DNA from: Paraburkholderia flava
GTDB taxonomy: Bacteria > Pseudomonadota > Gammaproteobacteria > Burkholderiales > Burkholderiaceae
Length of the DNA: 64,000 bases
Reading direction: 5' to 3'
Assembly: GCF_004359985.1 (NCBI RefSeq)
Contig: NZ_SMRO01000001.1
Span: forward strand, 1,898,193 to 1,962,192
Positions 1-11,700 of this stretch are shown here, in pieces (positions within the stretch are counted from its first letter, which is position 1; each line of letters opens with the position of its first letter). The notes beneath the pieces were generated by a model. That model searched no databases. It saw only the letters and a list, made by a program, of their open reading frames with translations, and was not told where the DNA came from. The translations under genes were made by a program, and so were the position numbers.

Positions 1-123
1 GACGAAGCGACGAGCGCCGTGTTCGGCATGCCGAAAGCGGCGGCCGCGGTCGGCGCCGCGAAGTCGATCCTGCCGTTGCCGCAGATTGCGGACGAACTGC
101 TGTCGCGAGTCAAAAAAACATAA
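1..123 (+). CDS. wspF: WspF/CheB-type methylesterase, C-terminal end only
   Basis: Only the last 40 codons are in the window, ending in TAA. The tail contains FGMPKAA and ILPLPQIADEL, which is the typical C-terminus of CheB-family protein-glutamate methylesterases, where the catalytic domain closes with a conserved 'xVFGMPxxA' segment. The gene directly downstream is wspR, and in the Wsp surface-sensing system wspF (the methylesterase that resets the WspA receptor) immediately precedes wspR. The assignment as WspF rather than a flagellar CheB therefore rests on this neighbour. The receiver domain and the catalytic Ser and His are outside the window. Confidence 0.85.
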   Translation, partial: DEATSAVFGMPKAAAAVGAAKSILPLPQIADELLSRVKKT

Positions 124-160
124 CGAAAATTGAATCAGAGAGAGTCGTGAGGGTTTGAAC

Positions 161-1288
161 ATGGACAATGAACGCAGCGGAGCGCCCGACAGGGGCGCGC
201 GCATCGTGCCGGAGGGTGCCCAAAAGGGCGCCGCAGCGGAGGGCGCCTATCCGGCGCTCGACGCCGCGCACGTTGCCCTGCACACACTGCCGGCCACCGA
301 CGTGCCGGTGATGGTTTTGCTCGTCGACGATCAGGCAATCGTCGCCGAGGCGGTGCGGCGCGCGCTCGCCGATGAAGACGGCATCGACTTCCACTACTGC
401 GCGCGCTCGGACGAAGCGATGCACGTAGCAGTGCAGACACGGCCGACCGTGATCCTGCAGGACCTCGTGATGCCGGGCACCGATGGGCTCACGCTCGTCA
501 AGGCGTACCGCTCGAATCCGGCGCTGCGCGATGTGCCGATCATCGTGCTGTCGACGAAAGAGGAGCCGGTGATCAAGAGCGCCGCGTTCGCGACCGGCGC
601 GAACGACTACCTCGTGAAGCTGCCGGACCGCATCGAGCTGGTCGCGCGGATCCGCTATCACTCGCGCTCGTACGTGAACCTGCTGCAACGCGACGAGGCG
701 TATCGCGCGCTGCGGCAGTCGCAGCAGCAACTGCTCGAGGCGAACCTGGAGCTGCGGCGCCTCACGCATTCGGATGGTCTGACGGGGTTGTCGAACCGCC
801 GTTATCTCGACGAATACCTGAGCGCCGAGTGGCGCCGCGCGACGCGCGACCAGGCCGAACTGTCGCTGCTGATGATCGATGTCGATAACTTCAAGCTGTA
901 CAACGATACGTACGGCCATGTTGCCGGTGATGAAGTGCTCAAGCGGATTGCGTCGACGGTGGAAGGGTGCCTCGGGCGTGCCGGCGATCTGGCTGCGCGC
1001 TTTGGCGGCGAAGAATTTGCGGTGGTGCTGCCGGGGACGTCGATGGGCGGCGTGCGGCTGCTCGCGGAAAAGATCCGCGCGGGGATCGAAGGGCTGCAGC
1101 TGCCGCATCGTCATGCGGCGAGTGGGGCGTATGTGACGATCAGTATCGGTGGGGCGACGGTGGTGCCGGAGATCGATTCGGCGATGACTTCCTTGATTGA
1201 AGCTGCTGATGTTGCGCTTTATCAGGCGAAGCGGGATGGGAAGAATCGGGTGGTGGTGAATGCGGATCCGCATGCGGTTAGGGATTGA
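161..1288 (+). CDS. wspR: WspR diguanylate cyclase response regulator
   Basis: Cytoplasmic output of the Wsp surface-sensing pathway: a phosphorylated receiver switches on synthesis of cyclic di-GMP from two GTP. Residues about 50-170 form a receiver domain (VDDQ acidic pocket, phospho-acceptor D101 in [14 protein letters not shown]). A helical linker follows, then a GGDEF domain with the active signature GGEEF at 282-286. A product-inhibition I-site RAGD (273-276) lies exactly five residues before it. The sequence resembles Pseudomonas WspR throughout, apart from a longer N-terminus of low complexity. I chose the ATG at 161, which has GAGG about 8 nt upstream; a TTG at 155 is also in frame. 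The gene follows wspF by 37 nt. It converges on the T6SS module. Confidence 0.95.
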   Translation: MDNERSGAPDRGARIVPEGAQKGAAAEGAYPALDAAHVALHTLPATDVPVMVLLVDDQAIVAEAVRRALADEDGIDFHYCARSDEAMHVAVQTRPTVILQDLVMPGTDGLTLVKAYRSNPALRDVPIIVLSTKEEPVIKSAAFATGANDYLVKLPDRIELVARIRYHSRSYVNLLQRDEAYRALRQSQQQLLEANLELRRLTHSDGLTGLSNRRYLDEYLSAEWRRATRDQAELSLLMIDVDNFKLYNDTYGHVAGDEVLKRIASTVEGCLGRAGDLAARFGGEEFAVVLPGTSMGGVRLLAEKIRAGIEGLQLPHRHAASGAYVTISIGGATVVPEIDSAMTSLIEAADVALYQAKRDGKNRVVVNADPHAVRD

Positions 1289-1327
1289 GGGGGAGGGATG
1301 ATTCTTTCGGACCTGACTATCGTTGGG

Positions 1328-1615
1328 TCATTTGTTGTCCGGTGCATGGCGCGCGATTAGCGTTGCACCACATGTGGTTTTATTCCCCTCGACCGCCATG
1401 AGCTGATCGAAATCCTCACAGCCCGCCAGGCCTTCAGCGATTTCAAAGATGTGCGGTGCGCATAGTGGGCACGTGACCCGATCGCCCTTGCGGGCAATGG
1501 GAATTTTCGCGGCGCTCCAGGTGGATGAAGGGCTGCCGGAAGTCACCTTGCCGCCGTGGCTCGTAGCGTCACCGACCACGATCTGTTTCCTGCCGTGTAT
1601 GTCTGCGCGTTCCAT
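1328..1615 (-). CDS. PAAR-domain T6SS spike tip protein
   Basis: A 95-residue protein that is essentially one PAAR domain. These cone-shaped proteins cap the VgrG spike of type VI secretion systems and help attach cargo. Seen: a Gly/Ser-rich N-terminal half, then KGDRVTCPLC, a HIFEIAEG segment, and a final GNKTTCGATLIA motif, which is the usual PAAR ending with Cys/His residues that can bind zinc. It is the last gene of the minus-strand vgrG-effector-immunity-PAAR module, 10-16 nt after the immunity gene. I prefer the ATG at 1615; a GTG at 1621 is in frame and possible. No toxin domain is fused, so the cargo is probably the separate protein encoded at 2543-3706. Confidence 0.85.
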   Translation of the reverse strand: MERADIHGRKQIVVGDATSHGGKVTSGSPSSTWSAAKIPIARKGDRVTCPLCAPHIFEIAEGLAGCEDFDQLMAVEGNKTTCGATLIARHAPDNK

Positions 1616-1631
1616 TATCACGGATTCCAGA

Positions 1632-2546
1632 TCAATTGCCGGATGTACTGGGCGAGGATGCCAACGCTCTGATCGATGGGTCCTGGTACGTCGTGTCGAT
1701 CGAATAGCCCTGGGTTTTCAGTTCGGCTTCGGCCTTCATTCTCGTGACGTGATACCTTTTCAACTCGGCTGGAAGCAGTGCTTTCCAGTTTCGCATCTGA
1801 TCCTCGTGACCGCCGAAAAAGCCGACGCAATAGAAGGCATACTCATTCTTGATGTCGACGCTGACCAGATAGGTTCTCTTCCCGACAAAGCCGCCCATGT
1901 TGCTTTCCTGGACGAATATTTCGACGTATACGCCATCGGCATAGAAGATCCACTCCGGAAAACCGGAAGCCGACGTTTCCCATTCGTCGATAGTCGGGGT
2001 ATAGGTCGAGTCGAGTGAATAGTCGCCAGCGGCGCTGCCGGTTGTGCCGTACTGCCATGCCTGTCTGCCGTCAAGCCGGGGCCGGTCGACATCTATGTAG
2101 CGCTTCCAACCCGCTGCACGTAGCGTGCTGAGAAACTGCATGATCCGATTCCTCGCGGTCTCAGGAGTGTCGGCCTGCTGTCCGGTTGGACTGAAAGTAA
2201 TGTCCCATTCGAAGATCCCCCCCGATACATCCACATCCTCGGTACCGATAGCCGAGAGCGCGTTGTCGACCTTAAAGCTGTGCGCTCCATGCGCAAACTC
2301 AACAGTCCCGTGGCTGTCCGACGGGAACTCCTTTTGATAGAAATTCATTCCGGCAGGGTGCCTGTCTACGGACGCCCCAACTCCGCCGAGGTGAGAAAGT
2401 GAAGGATTGCCGAGGCGAAGGATGGCAGTTGAATCGATCATATGAGTTGATATGGATGAAAATGAATGCGCGGTTTGAAGCCAGGTAGCCAGACCCGCAA
2501 ATAATGCAGCTGCCGCGAGTAACGCCAGACGTCGAATAGTCTTCAT
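1632..2546 (-). CDS. Putative T6SS immunity protein, periplasmic
   Basis: A 304-residue protein of unrecognised family. Residues 1 to about 25 are a basic start followed by a hydrophobic stretch (LALLAAAALFAGLATWL), a signal peptide or signal anchor, so the rest should sit in the periplasm. The remainder looks like a soluble mixed alpha/beta protein with many aromatics. Its ATG overlaps the stop of the preceding gene in an ATGA tetrad, so the two are translationally coupled. Effector genes are normally followed directly by their immunity gene, so I infer that it neutralises the 2543-3706 product in the periplasm. It vaguely recalls Tli4-type immunity proteins, but I cannot confirm this. The base composition looks richer in A/T than the flanking genes. 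Confidence 0.6.
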   Translation of the reverse strand: MKTIRRLALLAAAALFAGLATWLQTAHSFSSISTHMIDSTAILRLGNPSLSHLGGVGASVDRHPAGMNFYQKEFPSDSHGTVEFAHGAHSFKVDNALSAIGTEDVDVSGGIFEWDITFSPTGQQADTPETARNRIMQFLSTLRAAGWKRYIDVDRPRLDGRQAWQYGTTGSAAGDYSLDSTYTPTIDEWETSASGFPEWIFYADGVYVEIFVQESNMGGFVGKRTYLVSVDIKNEYAFYCVGFFGGHEDQMRNWKALLPAELKRYHVTRMKAEAELKTQGYSIDTTYQDPSIRALASSPSTSGN

Positions 2547-3706
2547 GGTGTATCCGCGAGGTCACCGAAACTTGCGATAGTGGTGAGGTGCGCGTGCATC
2601 TCGGCGGTACGGTTTCGCATTAACTTGTCATATTTTCCCGCTGCGTTTGTGATCCAGCGCATGCGTTCCAGATAGTTCTGCAGCACGATGCCGTCAGGTG
2701 CGTCCGACCTGTAATCCATGTTGGATGTGTTGTCCTCGGCGCGCAGGACGAGCTGGAGACCTGGTATCGTGGCGTGGGCCAGAATCGAGAGTTCGAAAGC
2801 GGTGATTCCGACCGGTCCCATTGCGACTGCCATTACCGGGTTATCGGTTGGCTTCTTGCTGAGTAGAGCACTCTGGAGGTCAAGACCTGCCTGGAAAATT
2901 GCGTTGTCGTAAATCAAGCCCTGGAGAACTTCCCCCTGTTCATGTTGCGCGATTAAAAGAAGATGTTGAAATGCGGCTTTTGGACGGCCACGCGAGTCCG
3001 CCTTTTCCCAATCAGTAACCTTCGCAAATCCCTGCGCAACCAAAGGCGTGCATTGAAGGTATCCAAGGTGATCGTCTATCACCGCTCCCGTTTTGCCATC
3101 ACGTTCCATTGGCGTATGTGCGATCACCGTTTCGTAGTCCAACTGGCGGCGAAAGCTCTTCTTCGTGGGCTCCATGAATTTGTCGCTGTGACGTTCTTTA
3201 GCGCACGTCGCGAATGTGTCCGCGCCGGCGGCATAGCCATAGAACCATGGCAGGACGTCATTGAAGAGCCACAGGTTTCCTTGACCAAGAAGCTTGTACG
3301 TCGTCGTGAATTTCGTGCTTTGAAGAAGTGGCCATTCGAGCGTGACCGCCACCTGCTTGGCTGCGAACGCGCCAAGTCCGAGCCAGTAGAAGCGACCAAT
3401 CTGGTCTTTCTTTCCAAGGTGAAAGTCCTCCAGATAAACAGCTGCATAGGCGGCTGCAATGCGTCTTGCCCTGACGGCAAAGTTGCTCACAAATTCTGGA
3501 GGCGACTTGTCGAGTTGTTTGTTGACGATACGAGGATCACCTTCCCGATAATCAGGCATCGCTTCACAAACAGGCGCGTGCGTCACGATCTGACGCATCA
3601 CGAATTGTTGTGCAAGAGTCCAGATAGCGTGGCAATCGCATCGCAAATCGACGCGGGTATCGGGCGTCGGATTGGTTGGGCCGGTTACTTCGAGATGGGT
3701 AGGCAC
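2543..3706 (-). CDS. Putative T6SS cargo effector (DUF2515-like?)
   Basis: A 387-residue protein encoded 15 nt after vgrG and coupled by ATGA to a periplasmic partner gene. That is the standard place for a VgrG-delivered toxin. No signal peptide is visible, as expected for T6SS cargo. I see no known catalytic signature (no GxSxG lipase, NlpC, amidase or HNH motif). Two fairly hydrophobic regions stand out: around residues 110-130 (YWLGLGAFAAKQ) and around 295-320 (PVMAVAMGPVGITAFELS). The first recalls the poorly understood DUF2515 family, but this is memory and was not checked. The start is GTG at 3706, chosen because it gives the short gap to vgrG. The partner has an export signal, which suggests a periplasmic or membrane target. 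Confidence 0.6.
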   Translation of the reverse strand: MPTHLEVTGPTNPTPDTRVDLRCDCHAIWTLAQQFVMRQIVTHAPVCEAMPDYREGDPRIVNKQLDKSPPEFVSNFAVRARRIAAAYAAVYLEDFHLGKKDQIGRFYWLGLGAFAAKQVAVTLEWPLLQSTKFTTTYKLLGQGNLWLFNDVLPWFYGYAAGADTFATCAKERHSDKFMEPTKKSFRRQLDYETVIAHTPMERDGKTGAVIDDHLGYLQCTPLVAQGFAKVTDWEKADSRGRPKAAFQHLLLIAQHEQGEVLQGLIYDNAIFQAGLDLQSALLSKKPTDNPVMAVAMGPVGITAFELSILAHATIPGLQLVLRAEDNTSNMDYRSDAPDGIVLQNYLERMRWITNAAGKYDKLMRNRTAEMHAHLTTIASFGDLADTP

Positions 3707-3721
3707 AAGTCGGCTCTGGCT

Positions 3722-6415
3722 TTACGTTTGGGATGATGCCGGGATGAAGGGCCGTCCCGACGCAGCCGCAAATTCGTCCAGGTGCAGATCGAACTTCACG
3801 TTGTCGGGTTGTTCGGTATTAACCGCTGGTGCGTGGCCTTCAACCCTTGTGCTGGCGACGTGCGCGCCCGAAGACGCCTGCATCCTGTAGGCGACGCGTG
3901 CGAGAGGCAGGCCCACCGGTGAGAGGACACGGAAAATCTGGTCATTCGCCTGCACGTCAGGTAGTCCAGCGGGATTCACACCCATCGGCTTCGGCGGCAG
4001 ATTGCTCATCTGCGCATTGACGAGATACCGCATCGCACCCACCGTGACCTTCCCGTTCTCAAGCCGGATATAACTGTCGCCACCGTTGAGCACGATCTGC
4101 TTCGTGGCCTTGATGACGATGCTGTCCGCGCTCTGCGTGATCTCCAGCCTGGCCAGCAGGTTGATGTTCTTTTTCAGCGCCGTGATATCGATGTCCCCGG
4201 CGTACGAAGCGATCCGGATACCGAGTCTGTATGCGAAGATCCGCACCGCGTTTCGTGCCGACATCAGCAGGTTGCTGCCGCTGCTCATGCTGATGTGTCC
4301 GCTACTGGTCAGCGCCGTGTGTTCGCCGCTCGCCAGATGGGTGCTGCCTGCCGTCGTTGCTTCAATACCTGCGGGTGACGCCAGCACCAGGTGGGGCTTC
4401 GCAAGTCCAGGGAAACTGTTGCCATTGCCGGTTCCTTCTCCACGGATATCGTCGTTCTGGGTTTTGAGTGCGTCGGCGATATCGGTTTTGTCCTGCGGGT
4501 CGTGAGCCTGTGCCTGCACCGCTGCGTTCGCGAGTGTTTCATGCTGGTCTCGCGCCTGCGTCAAGCGTTGCACCGTCTCACCCATGTCCTTGACCTGCGC
4601 CGTTGCACCTGGACGTGCTTCGGTCGAGAGCAGCATCCCTCTTCCCGCCCGCACAACCGCCCACGCATCCGTCGCCAGCTCAACCCCTTCGCCCCGCGCC
4701 TCCTTGCGCCCCGCATTGCCCGCGATCCGCGTGTTGTACCCCAGCACGAGCCGCGATTGCGCGTAGTCGCTCGCGACCTGAACCTGGAGCTTGCCGGTCG
4801 TATCATCCGCGACGACGCTGTTCGACATCCCGCCGTTGATTTCCTGCGTACGCGTGCCCGACAGCGCGTGGTTATCCGGCAGCGCCCACGGCGGCTGGTT
4901 GAGCTCGTTCACCATGCGGTCTGACACGTACGGCTTGTCGGGATCTCCCTCGTGATAGCTGACCGTCACCTCCTGCCCGATTCTCGGCAGATAGATCGTG
5001 CCGAACCGGTCGCCTTGCCAGGGCGACGACACGCGCAGCCAGACACTCGAGTTCTGGTCGCTCTTGCCAAGGCGGTCCCACAGGAACTGCACTTTCACGC
5101 GTGCATAGCGGTCGACCCACATCGGCTGGTTCTGCGGCCCTACGACGATCGCCGTTTCGTCCGCGCAGCGAGGCTTCTTCTTCAGCCGGTTTTTGAAGAA
5201 CGTGTTGGCCGGCTGCAGCACGAACGCGGTCTCGCACTGGTATTGCGCGATATTGTCCGACTGACTCGTTTCGTCGACGTTGCGGATATCGATCGTGGTC
5301 GAGATGACCAGGTACTCGGCATTGGCCTGCTTGACCGGATGATGCTCAAGATGGAACGTGCAGCCGGTCACGAGGCCGAGCAGGTTGCCTTTACCGCGTG
5401 CGCGCAGGCTGCGGCAGCGCTCGGCATCGAGGCGAACGCGCGCGAGATATTCTCCTTCCCGCTGATAGTCGTTTGGCGTCTCCGACAGGCCCATGAAGCC
5501 CGCTTTCGGCTGCGAGTAATCACCCCATCCGTAGCGTTCGGCGTTGTCAAACGCGATGCTGCTGGCGTCGCCCACGCTGACGCCGAGTGCCGCGCGCGAG
5601 CGGGTGGCGTCGTAGTCGGTCAGCGTGACGATGCCGGCTGTCAGTTCGCGGGAGAGCGACAGCTTGTGGATGTGCTCTTCGTCGATACGCTTGCCTTCCG
5701 GTGCGTGGTACGCGAGCGTTTCGTACGCAGGCCCGTGGCGTTTGTGCGAGCCCGGGGAATCGCACAGCACGAGCGTCGATCGATCCATGAAGAAGTAGAT
5801 GCCCCACTCGCGCCAGAGCCTGCTCAGGAACTGGAAATCCGATTCCCAGTGCTGACGGACATAGTCGCGCTTCGGATAGCCCGCTTTAAAACCGATCGCC
5901 CCCAGACGTAGCTCGTACGGAAACGGATAGCGTTTCCCGTTGAGAATCGACTGCGTGATCTCGACGACGCTCATTCCCTGGAAGATGCGGTTCTCGCGGT
6001 TCAGCGTCGCGAGCCACAGCCATGGCCGTACGACGAACGTGTAATACGCGTGCCGGTCGTCGGCGCCCATGCTGCGCACTTCGGAGAGGAGGCCAACGAT
6101 CTCCCTGCGGCCGGCCCCGACGTTGCCAAGCCCGGTATTGCCGGGCAGACCGGGTCGGAACGTGCCCTTGCCCTCGTATTCGACGGACACTCGCATTTCC
6201 CTGCCGACGAGTTTCTCCGGGAGAACGAGTTCCTGCGCCTGCCAGACGCGAAGGGTCTCGTCTTCGGTCGTCGCCGACTCCAGCACGTACTCGTACAACG
6301 CGCCGAGCTTCTCTGTGCCTGACAGCCGTACCGGCTCGAGCACCGGGCGGCCGCCCCACACAGGAAGCGCGTCGCCGGATATGGCTAGCGTGCGGGACTG
6401 GCGTGGATAGCGCAT
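3722..6415 (-). CDS. vgrG: VgrG spike protein of type VI secretion
   Basis: Trimeric puncturing spike of the T6SS, about 897 residues. The N-terminal part (RTLAISGDALP, VRLSGTEKLGALYEYVLE) is the gp27-like hub. The middle carries the gp5-like OB fold, with the typical EVTVSYHEGDPDKPYVSDR and LPDNHALSGTRTQEINGG. After that come a DUF2345 beta-prism region (HLVLASPAGIEATTAGSTH, INLLARLEITQS, IVLNGGDSY) and a roughly 100-residue C-terminal extension ending in VKFDLHLDEFAAASGR. The extension is not an evident enzyme and may be the cargo adaptor for the adjacent effector. I start at 6415, where GAGAAG lies 6 nt upstream and the hub begins; in-frame ATGs at 6451 and 6520 lack good ribosome-binding sites. 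No T6SS structural genes are in the window, so this is a satellite module. Confidence 0.93.
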   Translation of the reverse strand: MRYPRQSRTLAISGDALPVWGGRPVLEPVRLSGTEKLGALYEYVLESATTEDETLRVWQAQELVLPEKLVGREMRVSVEYEGKGTFRPGLPGNTGLGNVGAGRREIVGLLSEVRSMGADDRHAYYTFVVRPWLWLATLNRENRIFQGMSVVEITQSILNGKRYPFPYELRLGAIGFKAGYPKRDYVRQHWESDFQFLSRLWREWGIYFFMDRSTLVLCDSPGSHKRHGPAYETLAYHAPEGKRIDEEHIHKLSLSRELTAGIVTLTDYDATRSRAALGVSVGDASSIAFDNAERYGWGDYSQPKAGFMGLSETPNDYQREGEYLARVRLDAERCRSLRARGKGNLLGLVTGCTFHLEHHPVKQANAEYLVISTTIDIRNVDETSQSDNIAQYQCETAFVLQPANTFFKNRLKKKPRCADETAIVVGPQNQPMWVDRYARVKVQFLWDRLGKSDQNSSVWLRVSSPWQGDRFGTIYLPRIGQEVTVSYHEGDPDKPYVSDRMVNELNQPPWALPDNHALSGTRTQEINGGMSNSVVADDTTGKLQVQVASDYAQSRLVLGYNTRIAGNAGRKEARGEGVELATDAWAVVRAGRGMLLSTEARPGATAQVKDMGETVQRLTQARDQHETLANAAVQAQAHDPQDKTDIADALKTQNDDIRGEGTGNGNSFPGLAKPHLVLASPAGIEATTAGSTHLASGEHTALTSSGHISMSSGSNLLMSARNAVRIFAYRLGIRIASYAGDIDITALKKNINLLARLEITQSADSIVIKATKQIVLNGGDSYIRLENGKVTVGAMRYLVNAQMSNLPPKPMGVNPAGLPDVQANDQIFRVLSPVGLPLARVAYRMQASSGAHVASTRVEGHAPAVNTEQPDNVKFDLHLDEFAAASGRPFIPASSQT

Positions 6416-6740
6416 GAACGGCTTCTCGAAGGAAGGAACAGGCCAATACATTGAAGAGCGATGTCGACCATTGTTGATGAACGCCGTCGTCCATATGTCA
6501 ACAATCGAGACATGCGTCATCCGTCGGCGCGCGCGTCTGGAGACGCGAACACTCAGTCAATGGTGATCAAGACGATGTAGGCAGTGTCGCGACTAAACCG
6601 GGCGACGTGATCGGTCCGTGGCATCCGGAAGAACGGATCGCCCAGGCCACGAGGAAGTCAGGCAGGACCGCGTCCGGCAGTACGACGCGATCACAGTTGA
6701 GAAGAGGTCAAGCGGCGCATCCCATCGATCAACCGCCCCC
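6416..6740. other. Intergenic region between vgrG and acnA
   Basis: About 325 bases between the 5' end of vgrG and the terminator of acnA. I see only weak in-frame extension of vgrG (to 6520) and a 62-codon open frame at 6607-6795 that runs into the terminator hairpin and has no ribosome-binding site. The vgrG promoter should lie here, but I cannot identify convincing -35/-10 boxes. No repeat or att-like site was recognised. Confidence 0.4.
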
Positions 6741-6779
6741 CAAAAGAAAACGGCCCGAACGCATTAACGTTCGGGCCGT
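6741..6779 (-). terminator. Intrinsic terminator of acnA
   Basis: A perfect 12-bp inverted repeat, ACGGCCCGAACG with its complement (6750-6761 and 6768-6779), has a 6-nt loop. Read on the minus strand it is followed by TTTTCTTTTG, a good U-tract. It lies 49 nt after the acnA stop codon. Confidence 0.85.
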
Positions 6780-6827
6780 GAACAGCAGCGTGTAGCGCCG
6801 CAAGCGGCACTACACGCCAAACAACAC

Positions 6828-9545
<2,718 letters not shown>

Positions 9546-9602
9546 GGTGTTTTTCCCTGGTTGAATCGCGGGTCGTGGAGATGACGGTGCTACGTTTTCG
9601 AA

Positions 9603-11054
9603 CTAGATCACATACAGATCGACATACTCGTGAACAGGCATGGCTTCGAGCCGTGCCTGATCGAGCGAGACGTCGAGAATGGCTTGCTGCTGCTTGACCG
9701 GAAAGCGTCGCGCGAGGTTCGTGCGGAATTTCTCGACCAGCAGCGGAATGCCGTCGGTGCGACGACGACGGTGGCCGATCGGGTATTCGACCGCGACCTC
9801 GTCGAGCGTCGTGCCGTCGGTGAACTCGACGGTCAGCGCGTTGGCGATCGAACGCTTCTCCGGATCGTGATAATCCTTCGTGAACTGCGTGTCTTCGACG
9901 CAGGTCATCTTCGCGCGCAGCACGTCGATGCGCGCGTCCTGCGCGATCGAGTCTTCATAATCGGCGGCGGTCAGGCGGCCGTGGATCAGCGGCACGGCAA
10001 TCATGTACTGGATGCAGTGATCGCGATCGGCCGGATTCGCGAGCGGACCCTGCTTGTCGATGATGCGGATCGCTGCTTCGTGCGTGCGGATCGTGATCTT
10101 CGCGATGTCTTCGACGGTCTTGCCCCTCGCCTTCAGCTGGCCGTGCAGCGTCATCGCCGCTTCGACCGCGGTCTGCGAATGGAACTCGGCCGGGAACGAA
10201 ATCTTGAACAGCACGTTTTCCATCACGTAGCTGCCGTACGGGCGCTGGAACTTGAACGCATTGCCCTTGAACAGCACGTCATAGAAGCCCCAGGTCTTTG
10301 CGGTCAGCACCGACGGGTAACCCATCTCGCCGGTCTTCGCGATCAGCGCGAGGCGCACGGCGCGCGACGTCGCATCGCCTGCGGCCCACGACTTGCGCGA
10401 GCCAGTGTTCGGAGCATGACGGTACGTACGCAGCGACTGGCCATCGACCAGCGCCAGCGACACCGCATTGATCAGCTCGTCGCGCGTGAGGCCGAGCAGC
10501 TGACCGACCACCGCCGTCGACGCGAGCTTCACCAGCAGCACGTGATCGAGCCCGACCTTGTTGAACGAATTCTCGAGCGCGATGCAGCCTTGAATCTCAT
10601 GAGCCTTGACCATCGCGACCAGCACGTCCTTCATCGCGAGCGGCTTTTTACCCACGGCGACGGCGTTACGCGAAAGCCAGTCGGCGGTCGCGAGGATGCC
10701 GCCCAGATTGTCCGACGGATGACCCCACTCGGCGGCAAGCCACGTGTCGTTGAAGTCGAGCCAGCGGATCATCGCGCCGATATTGAATGCGGCCTGCACC
10801 GGGTCGAGCTGGAACTGCGTGCCGGGGACCTTGGCGCCATGGGGGACGATCGTGCCGGGCACGATCGGGCCCATCAGCTTGGTGCAGGCGGGGTAGGAGA
10901 GCGCTTCGAGTCCGCAGCCGAGCGTGTCGATCAGGCAGTTGCGCGCGGTTTCGAGCGCAAGCGTGCTGTCGATTGCGTAGCCGAGCACGTAGTCGACGAT
11001 ATCGACGAGTACTTGATCCGGCTCGGGCCGGACGTTTGAAATCGGTGCGGACAT
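9603..11054 (-). CDS. prpD: 2-methylcitrate dehydratase PrpD
   Basis: Converts 2-methylcitrate to 2-methyl-cis-aconitate in propionyl-CoA breakdown. The protein has 483 residues, the normal length, and belongs to the MmgE/PrpD family. Seen motifs include [18 protein letters not shown] near the N-terminus, [20 protein letters not shown] in the first third, [15 protein letters not shown] in the middle, and [12 protein letters not shown] near the end. It lies between an MliC-like gene (22 nt upstream) and acnA, in one minus-strand run. This is the iron-independent PrpD route rather than the AcnD/PrpF route that many betaproteobacterial prp operons use. Confidence 0.96.
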   Translation of the reverse strand: MSAPISNVRPEPDQVLVDIVDYVLGYAIDSTLALETARNCLIDTLGCGLEALSYPACTKLMGPIVPGTIVPHGAKVPGTQFQLDPVQAAFNIGAMIRWLDFNDTWLAAEWGHPSDNLGGILATADWLSRNAVAVGKKPLAMKDVLVAMVKAHEIQGCIALENSFNKVGLDHVLLVKLASTAVVGQLLGLTRDELINAVSLALVDGQSLRTYRHAPNTGSRKSWAAGDATSRAVRLALIAKTGEMGYPSVLTAKTWGFYDVLFKGNAFKFQRPYGSYVMENVLFKISFPAEFHSQTAVEAAMTLHGQLKARGKTVEDIAKITIRTHEAAIRIIDKQGPLANPADRDHCIQYMIAVPLIHGRLTAADYEDSIAQDARIDVLRAKMTCVEDTQFTKDYHDPEKRSIANALTVEFTDGTTLDEVAVEYPIGHRRRRTDGIPLLVEKFRTNLARRFPVKQQQAILDVSLDQARLEAMPVHEYVDLYVI

Positions 11055-11076
11055 CGGAGGTTCCTGGTGTGAACGA

Positions 11077-11601
11077 TTAGTTGTTCGGGTTCTTGATCAG
11101 CTCGTTCGACTGCGTCGGAGCCGGCGCGCCTTGCTGCATCGCGGCGGTCTTGCACTCATCGGCGAGACGCGAGCTGTCCTTGTCCGAGAACAACATGGCC
11201 TTCGTCGGGATCACGACGAGGTCCATGCCCGAAGCGGCGTCGTGGAAGCGGTCGGCGCCCGTCGTCGTGGCTTCGCGCGGCAGGTTGTAGTTCTTGCTGC
11301 CCCAGTGCACGGTGACGATCTGGTCACGCTTCATGTCGCCCTTCAGATCGAACGACAGACCTTCGTCGCACGACCACTTTTCCGAACCGTCCGGTACCGG
11401 ATCGACCTTCGCTGCCTTCGCGGCGTTCGGCTTGCGCTTGATCAGGCGGTTCTTCGGCGCCGGTGCGCGCGGCTTCGCCTTGGGCTTGGCTTTGGTCGTG
11501 GCCGTCGTGGTGGACGCGGCTTGAGCGAATGCTTCGGGCGCGGCGGCGAGCAACGCCGTGGACAGCACGCCAGCGGCGGCAGCGATCAGCAGTTTATTCA
11601 T
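11077..11601 (-). CDS. Exported MliC-like protein
   Basis: A 174-residue protein. Residues 1-26 are a clear Sec signal peptide ([17 protein letters not shown], then AFAQA). A Lys/Pro/Ala-rich linker covers residues 30-65. The C-terminal domain (about 72-155) has [24 protein letters not shown], a T(G)ADRF segment, KAMLF and a closing LADEC. This spacing of two Cys and the aromatic/Gly positions resembles the MliC/PliC fold of C-type lysozyme inhibitors. It has no lipobox, so it would be soluble in the periplasm. Function inferred by similarity only. It sits between prpC and prpD in the same direction, with no obvious metabolic reason. Confidence 0.65.
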   Translation of the reverse strand: MNKLLIAAAAGVLSTALLAAAPEAFAQAASTTTATTKAKPKAKPRAPAPKNRLIKRKPNAAKAAKVDPVPDGSEKWSCDEGLSFDLKGDMKRDQIVTVHWGSKNYNLPREATTTGADRFHDAASGMDLVVIPTKAMLFSDKDSSRLADECKTAAMQQGAPAPTQSNELIKNPNN

Positions 11602-11700
11602 GGGAAGAAGCCTTTATGTCGATATGTTGAAATGTTTGAATAGCTCGGGATGCGACCCCCTCGGGTCGGGTTCCCCGCGCCGCGAAGCGAACAGCGGACG

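Noticed and set aside
6607..6795. A 62-codon plus-strand frame between vgrG and acnA
   Set aside because: It reads through the acnA terminator hairpin and lacks a ribosome-binding site and recognisable sequence.
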